Source: Wuchereria bancrofti (taxonomy: Eukaryota; Nematoda; Chromadorea; Rhabditida; Onchocercidae). From it: a DNA stretch of 64,000 nt. The translations under genes were made by a program, and so were the position numbers. Location: positions 5,642,495 through 5,706,494 of the forward strand of contig SSBO01000003.1 in assembly GCA_005281725.1 (NCBI GenBank), given 5' to 3'. Positions 56,513-64,000 of the stretch are shown piece by piece (within the stretch, counting starts at the first letter, position 1; every line of letters begins with the position of its first letter). A model generated the notes under the pieces. It made no database searches and was not told where the DNA came from. It saw only the letters and a list, made by a program, of their open reading frames with translations.

Positions 56513-58786
56513 TTAATTAGAACGTTGTGTTCTTGCCGTAACCAGACGTCGTTGATCCTTCACTTGTTTACTTTGCCTTTCGTTAAGATTTATAATTGGC
56601 CCATGATACTTGTGCTCTGGGTCCCAATCAAGCGGATCATCTACTGCTATGTGATTTGCCGAAACGATAGAAAAATACTCATTAGTTACTTAGATGTAAA
56701 TTCTTTTCAAAACAATAAATAGAAGAAATCGAAATCTATATTCGAAAATTCAAAATAAGCAATAAGCTTTCAATAATAAGCTATAATTCAAATCAAGCTG
56801 ACTCGATTTTTCTATATTTCTATTCATTTAAATCAAAAGCTAAGTGAATTGATACCTTAGCAGCATGTTGTATACAATAATAAATATGATCATAATCTGG
56901 TATACTTTCGTATTCCAGTGAATCAATATATTTCATTATTGTTGAAAATTCGCGTCTGGGACATTGTTTAAAAAAATCATCCATTGCTTCACCTTCACGT
57001 ACCTCTTCTTTCCACTGCAGCACCTCTTCTTTATCAGGCCCCTAGAATTAGGACTGTGATCAAATTTTACCTGAAATGTTCATTTGCATTTGTGTTAATG
57101 TCATATCTCTGATCATGGTAGTTACCAATCAAATGAAAAAAAAAAATTTTGTTAATTTGAACGCCATTCACCGCTCCTTTCCTTCCGCGGCATGTTATTT
57201 CACTTACAGCTCTTCTTAAAAATTTCATTTCAAAGGATGGATCGCCATTTTGATTTAAATCTCAAACCTTTAGTTTCCTCCATGGCAAAGAACCAGCAGT
57301 CCATTCAACTGTAATGTAAAGCCATGATTCGACGTCATCTTTACGTGACTGCTCCATTTGTCGCAATGCGGCAATTGATGCATAACGAGTAGTACCACGA
57401 AAAGGAGCGGAAGCACGGGGCAACCGTAAATCCTTGTTTCCAGAGCTGTAATTTTTGATTAAAAGTGAAAACTGGAAAAACTAACCTGAAGTTATTCTTT
57501 TTATCTTATTAGGAAGGATCATTATTGCAATTAAATCAAGGTTATTCAATTACTGAATATAGTACATCCGATGGTGGCGTATATATGCTTTTAGATTCTT
57601 GCAAGGGTTGACAACCATATAACTATTTCATTTTATTCATTGGCTACTTATAGACATTCAAGTGGGCACAAAAGAAGAAATAACAATCCTGAAAACTCAG
57701 AATAGTACTTATTTTCAATCCTCCCCAATACATTACCTGAATTGCCTGCATAACCCGAAGTCAAGCATAAAAATGGTGTGATGCTCGTTGTCTTCCGGTC
57801 GTCCGATCGCAAAATTGCCCGGTTTAATGTCTCGATGTAAAAATCCAACAGTATGCAAATGCTCAATTGATTCCAAACATTGTTCGGCTGCTTTTAATGC
57901 TGTATTTAATGTGAAACGTTGTTCTGGTCGTTCCACCCTTAAATCCCATAAATTTCGACCAACCTAAAAGTGTTATTCATAAAAAGGCCTAAAACTTTTT
58001 CAAATTTTGAAATAAATTTAGTTTTTAAACTAAAACATCATGTATAAAAAAGTTGAGTTTAGAACTTTCTCGAATTATAGGAAAATAGATTATGTTTAAA
58101 TTTGTCTAAACTAAGTTTACAGTTTCGTTAATTCAGTTTTCTCAAGTTGTCATAACATAGATGACAATCCACAAAATTTAATAGTCCCTGCAAATGAAAT
58201 CTACCAGTTTCATGATGATAAATCTGAAACGTTCAGGTTGCTTTCCACGATCGACAATCTCGCAAAAATGTTTGCTTCCAAGTGACTGAGCACCACGCAA
58301 AACTGTACAGTCCATTAATAATACCTGTGGAAATCTCATTGCTTCATTTATTACCTTAAAATTTAATGACTTGCCTCCTAATTCCCAGAAGTTTTTAAGC
58401 AATTATTTAATAAATTAGTTTAATTTAGATCGTATCAGGAAATATTACTCGTTTTCTAACGTCCATTAATTCACATTTCATTGCAAAAGCAGCAGAATCC
58501 GATACGCGTTTTACTTCGTATACTGCTCCAAAGCCGCCTTTGCCCAACAATTTTATTGACTGAACCAGCAAACTACTTTACTTCCTTGCAAAGATTAAAA
58601 ATGAAAAGAAATTAATTTTGTTAGTGTAATAAATGTGACTGTGGAGCAATTTATCACAGAGTACATAATTTTGAAGTATTCGATATTTGCATGGGAAATT
58701 TCAGCTGTCACCTCATATTCTGCTTTTTTAGTGATAATGAATTCACCAGGCTGTGGTAATTTTTCGCTGAGTTTTTTTTCAGCCAT
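56513..58786 (-). CDS. TTBK-like / casein kinase 1 superfamily protein kinase (second copy)
   Basis: Ser/Thr kinase of the same TTBK-like branch as the gene at 40083-42147. Exons: 58712-58786, 58449-58559, 58205-58324, 57737-57963, 57268-57445, 56856-57041 and a last exon ending at 56513 whose start is either about 56677 (in phase) or nearer 56655. With the former the product is 353 residues. Motifs: GKGGFGAVYEV, lysine in AFAMKCE, HRDIKPGNFAIG, DFGLCRQF, FRGTTRYAS, DDVESWLYI and LPWRKLK. The tail DPLDWDPEHKYHGP is the counterpart of YDWEKP in the other copy. Catalytic residues are intact. The ATG lies 3 nt after an acceptor (tcttctag), typical of trans-splicing. It is divergent from RPF1. 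Confidence 0.92.
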
Positions 58787-58789
58787 TTC

Positions 58790-58797
58790 CTAGAAGA
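58790..58797 (-). promoter_or_regulatory. Probable spliced-leader acceptor of the second kinase
   Basis: The minus-strand acceptor tcttctag lies 3 nt before the ATG at 58786, preceded by a pyrimidine tract. Confidence 0.65.
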
Positions 58798-59427
58798 AGA
58801 CAGACATCACTTTTAAAAAACGATCAGGCAGCTAATATCTCTAAAAGTTCACTTCCAGAAAACGACGCGTACCAAATCCAATTTGAAGAATTTGCGCCTT
58901 TTACAAAGAAATTTCGTTGTAGATATTATGTGTGGACATTTTCAAAGCACTAAGAATATTAATGAATGAATCCTTTGAAATATTTTCTTTTATACTGACA
59001 AGAAAATTTTGAATAGAATCGAATTTGAATATTCTCCATAATATATTTGTTGCTTAAAATTAATGCAAAAAATGGTAAGTGCGACTTCTAATGTCAAATT
59101 CGCATGTAAAAGCTAATGTGAAATCTTCCCTATCTAGCAAAGTTGACAGTACGAACTACGTCTGGGACAGTAATTTTCATTGAATCACTTAGGTGGTTTG
59201 AACCGTTCAGCTCAAATCCCGCCGTGGTCAGTTGGTATTTTACGACTGGCTGTAGTGTTTGTCGCTATGGTTTTACATAATCGTAGAAGGGGAAGGGGGA
59301 AGCTGGACGTGTCCCCGTGCTTTACATGTTTCACTTTAAAAATTATTCCGTTGGCAAGTGACAAACAGAGGTTTCTCCGGGGACTTCGATCATTTCTTTG
59401 AACCTAATTGGTATATACGTCAACTTT
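58798..59427. other. Short shared upstream region of the second kinase and RPF1
   Basis: About 640 nt between two divergent trans-splice acceptors, so a candidate bidirectional promoter. It contains a locally GC-richer patch near 59195-59310. The frame at 59180-59401 through it has no family feature. Confidence 0.5.
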
Positions 59428-59435
59428 TTTTCTAG
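59428..59435 (+). promoter_or_regulatory. Probable spliced-leader acceptor of RPF1
   Basis: The acceptor tttctag after a T tract ends at 59435, 33 nt before the first in-frame ATG at 59469. Confidence 0.6.
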
Positions 59436-59492
59436 CTCCGTTTTTCTACAAGCATTTCCTGTTTACTAATGTTTTTAATTAAGTTCCAAGTT

Positions 59493-62418
59493 ATGAAGCG
59501 TTCATTCAAAGAAGCGCTGAAGGGAGAAGGTGGTCAAGAAATTAGTAAAGCATCAGTGGCATCCATCACATCATCGGCCAAATCTGCAGAGCAGAATTTG
59601 GATCGTTTGTATAAGACAATTCGCAATTCAGCCAAAAATGAGCGTGGCAAAAAGTTGCGTTTGGAAAAAGCTTCTGTAAGTTATTTCTCAACGATATAAA
59701 ACTGGTAATTCGTATGAATAAATAATGAGATGTCGAATATGTCTTTTTTATGCATATGCCGCTCACGGGATTTCATTGTGAATGCTTTTGGAATGAAGAG
59801 ATCAAAGACATAAGCACTTGCTTTTCTTTATAATAAGCTTTAATCTTGTGAAGTGATTCGAAAAATTTTTTTGTCGAATTGAACATTTTATAAAGAATAC
59901 TAAATTATTCTTTATTGTGTGACGTTTTGTCAGCTTTTGTTTCTGCGGCCCTGCCTGTTTCTTCTTTCATTTGTCGACGTTTCTTTCGTAGGATATATCC
60001 ATTTATTGATTTCTCTTTTTCTACAAATTGATTGTTTTGTTCTTAACACAAAGCTATCTAATCACCATTGGTCGGTATCTCTCTCTTCTAAGAATTTAAT
60101 TTAGGCAAAGCGTGAGCGACAAAAAATGCGTTTGAAATTGCGCGAAAAACTTGGCGAAGAAAAAGTACCGAAGGAAAAGCCTCGAACAATTGAAAGTACT
60201 CGTGAATTTGATATTACTCTAGTAGAAGATGACGATCAAGAAGTTTGTTCAGATTTTTTTTTATATGCAGATTTTAATATCACTTCTATAATGTTATACA
60301 ATAATAGAGTTGAACAAGACTTGCTTTTTTAACAAGTATAATATATATGAAGATAACCATACATATTTCCTGGTTAATCTTTTTTCTTCACTCATTGGTT
60401 GGACTTTATTAATTTGGTTGGAATTTGAAACGTAAGGTTAATCAGTGTCATTTATTTCATCTGGCAGATCTTTTGGAATTTTCTTCAATGACTAATAAGT
60501 CATAATGTTTTAATTGTTAAGAAGTAATGTTTGAGAATTTTTTGGTTGGAAAGAATGATTAAATACGTATAAAGTTTAAGGATCAAAATGCCATTGTTTT
60601 TCAGGTTCAACACGATGAAGCAAATGATGAGATGAGCGCATACTTCAACGACGAAATACCACCGAAGATTCTGATAACCACGTCACCATATGCTAAAGTG
60701 GTTAGTCCTTGTCTTGTAGAACATTTTGTCTACTTAGAGAGGTGCGTATCTTTCAACTTGCATGACGCAACACACTGCAACATATACTGTTGAGTTATAC
60801 AACCGAAGTACCACAATATGCTGACTATAAAAGCTTAGAGTTTTTAATTAGAATTCCAGTTTACGGATGTTAAGAACAATTTCTTATATTTCTGTTGACT
60901 TTTTTATTTTTTAAGAATACATTCAAGTTTTGCTACGAATTGCAAAAATGCATTCCTAATGCTGATATATTTACTCGTAAAGGAATCCCTTTGAAAAAAG
61001 TGGTAAAACAAGCAAAATCCAAGGAATATACTGATTTGATTGTAGTGCACGAAGATCGAAAGATACCAAGTAATTTTTGTCTTTTCTTTGTCAAATGAAT
61101 TATAATTCCTTTACGTAAGATGAATGAAACAATTTGTGTAAAGATGTTACCAGTTTACCTGTAGTGCTTGAAATTTTTTCACTACTGCAAGTATCAGAAG
61201 CTTACATCTTTACCTTTTTTTTGATACTGTGACATAATTATTATTATTTCCAGATGGTATTGTTCTTTGTCATTTACCAGATGGTCCAACTGCGTTTTTT
61301 AAAATTAATAGTTTAACATTTACTAAGAATCTTAAGGTGAGAATTTATTGAAGTGCCGAATTCTCGATAATTTTACTCGTTTGTTGATTTTTGCTAATAT
61401 CCAAATTAAACAATAGATTTTGTTTATGAAGTTTTAATTTTTTAAAATTTCATTCCACTGTACCTTTTTTAATCTTAATTAGTAAAAGGTTCGGCGAGAA
61501 AGACACATTTCGGTTTTAAAGACTTAATAAGTAATGTAACTTTAATATTATAGAAAAAAGGCGAATCCACCGTGCATTATCCAGAAATCGTATTAAACAA
61601 TTTCAACACTCGTCTTGGTCATACGATTGCTCGAATGTTTGCTTGTCTTTTTCCACAAAAACCTATGTATTCTGGGCGACGAGTGGTTACTTTTCACAAC
61701 CAACGTGACTACATATTTTTCAGGCATCACAGGTTTTTCATTACCAATCGTTAGGTAGCGAATTTAATTTCCAGCTGTTTTCAAATTATTTCATTGTATA
61801 ACTTGCTTCACTTCTCAGAACTTACAAAATTTATTTAACTTTTGCTTTTCCTCATCAATTTGAAGTTCTTTTCATTGCGATTTTCCTTTTCTTGGGAATC
61901 ATTCCCATATTCCTTCCTGAACATCTCCTTTTTGACGGTATCTTTTTATTTCAAAATTTGAAATCAAATTTGCTATATTTTTCACGATGTAAAATTATTA
62001 GAATTAACGGTTGATTTTTTTTACTGTAAACAGGTACGAGTTCAAAAGAGAGGGTGAAAAGGCGGCATTACTCGAGCTCGGACCTCGTTTCACTTTACGG
62101 CTGAAATGGCTGCAGAAAGGAACATTTGATAGTCGATATGGTGAATATGAATGGGTCCTAAAGGTATCTTTCGTTTTACTTAATTTTAGATGTCATTTCA
62201 TTCCTAATATTTGCTTCATTATTACAAGCGGGGGGTTAATTAAATATTCAATACTAAGATGTAATTCTTTCTGTTTTAGTGAACATTTTTTCTTATTTAT
62301 ATTTCATTCCAGTGATGCTAAAGCAAAGATGTTGAAATGAATTACCTTGTTTGGAATCAAAAGTGTTTATTTTCAGAGGCATGAAATGGAATCTAGTCGA
62401 AGGCGGTTCTTTTTATGA
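59493..62418 (+). CDS. Ribosome production factor 1 (RPF1, Brix domain)
   Basis: Nucleolar Brix-domain protein that binds pre-60S particles and is needed for 27S/large-subunit rRNA maturation. Exons: 59493-59675, 60105-60242, 60605-60700, 60916-61069, 61254-61336, 61554-61732, 62034-62163, 62377-62418, giving 334 residues (human 349). An in-frame ATG at 59469 would add 8 residues. The N-terminus is basic and coiled ([18 protein letters not shown]). The Brix domain starts at [12 protein letters not shown] and continues with [81 protein letters not shown] and YGEYEWVLK. The order and wording identify RPF1 and not its relatives IMP4 or RPF2. Confidence 0.96.
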
Positions 62419-63253
62419 CAAATTTGGTAAAGTCTCAATTTAGTTGTTATCATATTTTTGGATAAATAAATTGTAAACATCTCCACGTTTTATTTACATA
62501 TATTTTCCTTGGAAAGTCATATTGTGTTGTATACTGTGAACTGTTGGATCACTAGTAATTAATAAGGAAATTCACAATGAGTGATTAGGTTTAAGCTTGA
62601 TGTGCTGTGATGAAGTAGCGTCCAAAGAGATTACAAACGATAAGCTGTATAACCATTTGAAATTCTCTATGCTTTAAAACCATATGAATTATTTCCCTTC
62701 CTTTGGAAGCGATCTTTTCCTGTTTCTTATCAAAACTTACTCCCTGCTTGTATCAAGTGATAGTTATTAAGTTTCACTAACAGATAATTCAAGTTACTTA
62801 TGCACCATTTTATCCATGTTGCTGCAGTGGTCGATTGTTCAAATTGCAAGGATATTTGGCTTTGATCTGCAGCATCCGATAAGTGAATTGCATAATGAGA
62901 TTAGAAAGATTGTTCCAATGAACGCATGACATCCAGCGTATACCAGAAACTAGAATTAAACTTATTACAGTATACTGTTCAACCGGTTGATGATTACGCT
63001 TATGATATGAGGTATAAAGATTTTATTGGAAGTATAATTTCCGAAGTGCTAAGAGCTGACGCGGTTTCAGACGGTTTGAATTCGTAAGCAGTGGTTAAGT
63101 GAGCAAACTTGATTATTGATTGAATTGCATTGTAATTCAATCAACAGTCAAGTACCAAAGGTACCAAAAGGCAAACTTATTTCATGTTTTCTAGGGGAAG
63201 TGAGTTTTTTTCACTTCGAATTCAATAGTTAATGCTGTACAGAAATTGGTTAC
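62419..63253. other. Convergent 3' region of RPF1 and the SLC19-like gene
   Basis: No convincing exon. The C-terminal exon(s) of the SLC19-like transporter may be here on the minus strand, but none could be matched. If the exon at 63395 reads through its donor, it reaches a stop at 63191. Confidence 0.4.
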
Positions 63254-64000
63254 CTGTTGCCTAACAGGCATGTGAAGTCCGTGTTGATCAGGTACAATGA
63301 TGGTGAGTAATGTTTGAAGCAATAGGGCAATGAATGAATTCAAACCAAATACTAAACCATATGATTCACCGATCATTTTCCTTGCCAAGTTCCACCTGCA
63401 AATAGAACCAGAAAAAATGTCGGCAGTTAACTTACGTTAAATGCCCAATTTCTCAATTCAGAAAAATGACAAATTTTGTAAAATTTTATGGAATTAAGCA
63501 TTTCTTTCTCTTAATAGTCCAAGGATACTAAATAGATGATGCCTTACTGCATATCAGCCATAACGGAAGCAGTACTATGAGTCGTGCCGATTGTTGCGTC
63601 CTTATAACTGCTGTAGTAGTTTGAAGCTGTCAGAATTTTATATCAATAGAAAGTATTCCACAGTTCTCTCACAAGCTATGGGAAATTAGCATGAATTCGT
63701 AAAGCAAAAACATGAATTATTTTTAGATATACGGAGTTCCTAAGCTAAATTGAAATCACGAATTTTTTTAATCAACTAGATTGCTAATAAGAATAGATTG
63801 ACATTTGTATGAAAAAGTCAATTGTTAAAAGCAGCTCTTTTGGATTTTAAAACGAAATTAGCTAACTCACTGAGCAATGGTAATCATCACTTGATACAAA
63901 CTTCGATAGCCAATATAACAAGCATACATAATCCATATGGATTGTGCTCTTGAATATATAATTAATATCAACGTATCAATCAAAGAAATCGTAGCCAGCG
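63254..64000 (-). CDS. SLC19-type folate/thiamine transporter, 3' part
   Basis: Major-facilitator-type vitamin carrier of the SLC19 family (reduced folate or thiamine transport across the plasma membrane). Two exons are visible: one from the window edge to 63871 with SIWIMYACYIGYRSLYQVMI, and one at 63254-63395 joined in phase with WNLARKMIGESYGLVFGLN and IALLLQTLLTIIVPD. These match two late membrane helices of the family. The N-terminal part lies beyond 64000, and the true C-terminus was not placed: the donor GTAACC at 63253 may lead to a further exon, or the frame may read on to a stop at 63191. Substrate cannot be told from this part. Confidence 0.82.

Noticed and set aside
63540..63640. 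Open segment between the two SLC19 exons with a phase-2 donor
   Set aside because: The flanking exons join directly in phase and no acceptor of the required phase precedes this segment.

Overview
The window is nuclear DNA from a nematode. Genes are cut into many short exons by AT-rich introns. Several start codons sit 3 to 40 nt downstream of a bare 3' splice acceptor that has no upstream coding exon, which is the signature of spliced-leader trans-splicing. Several families are typical of nematodes: a NRF-6-type acyltransferase, two TTBK-like/CK1 kinases, a DB-module secreted protein and a BPI/LBP-like protein. The low GC and intron sizes resemble spirurid or filarial worms, but the species is inference. 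I see no operon of bacterial type, no CRISPR, no tRNA or rRNA and no intact transposon.

Layout. On the minus strand from the left: a K-Cl cotransporter (936-6593, running out of view at both ends), a NRF-6-like membrane acyltransferase (9436-15950), a small unrecognised candidate gene (16032-16425), splicing factor SF3B4 (16916-19627) and actin-related protein ARP6 (20248-22935). RAB-39 (25237-26846) runs divergently on the plus strand. A gene-poor stretch follows that holds a broken ABT1/ESF2 copy (about 29957-30322). Next, on minus, come Asterix/WDR83OS (31872-32999), long-form tRNase Z ELAC2/HOE-1 (33666-39095) and a TTBK-like kinase (40083-42147). Then come a DB-module protein (47003-49105, plus), a BPI/LBP-like protein (51377-55349, plus), a second TTBK-like kinase (56513-58786, minus), RPF1 (59493-62418, plus) and the 3' part of an SLC19-type vitamin transporter (63254-64000, minus).

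Most gene models were assembled by hand from splice signals and reading phase. Exon lengths sum to whole codons for NRF-6-like, SF3B4, ARP6, RAB-39, Asterix, ELAC2, both kinases, BPI-like and RPF1, and the protein lengths match their families. Functionally this is mostly a housekeeping neighbourhood: RNA processing (SF3B4, ELAC2), ribosome assembly (RPF1, the ABT1 relic), chromatin (ARP6), membrane protein biogenesis (Asterix) and trafficking (RAB-39). Ion, lipid and vitamin transport genes and two secreted proteins are mixed in. I found no clear new molecular system. The most useful leads are a non-GT (AT) intron donor in the cotransporter, the frameshifted ABT1 relic, a possible signal-less alternative first exon for the BPI-like gene, and several perfect inverted or direct repeats in non-coding DNA.
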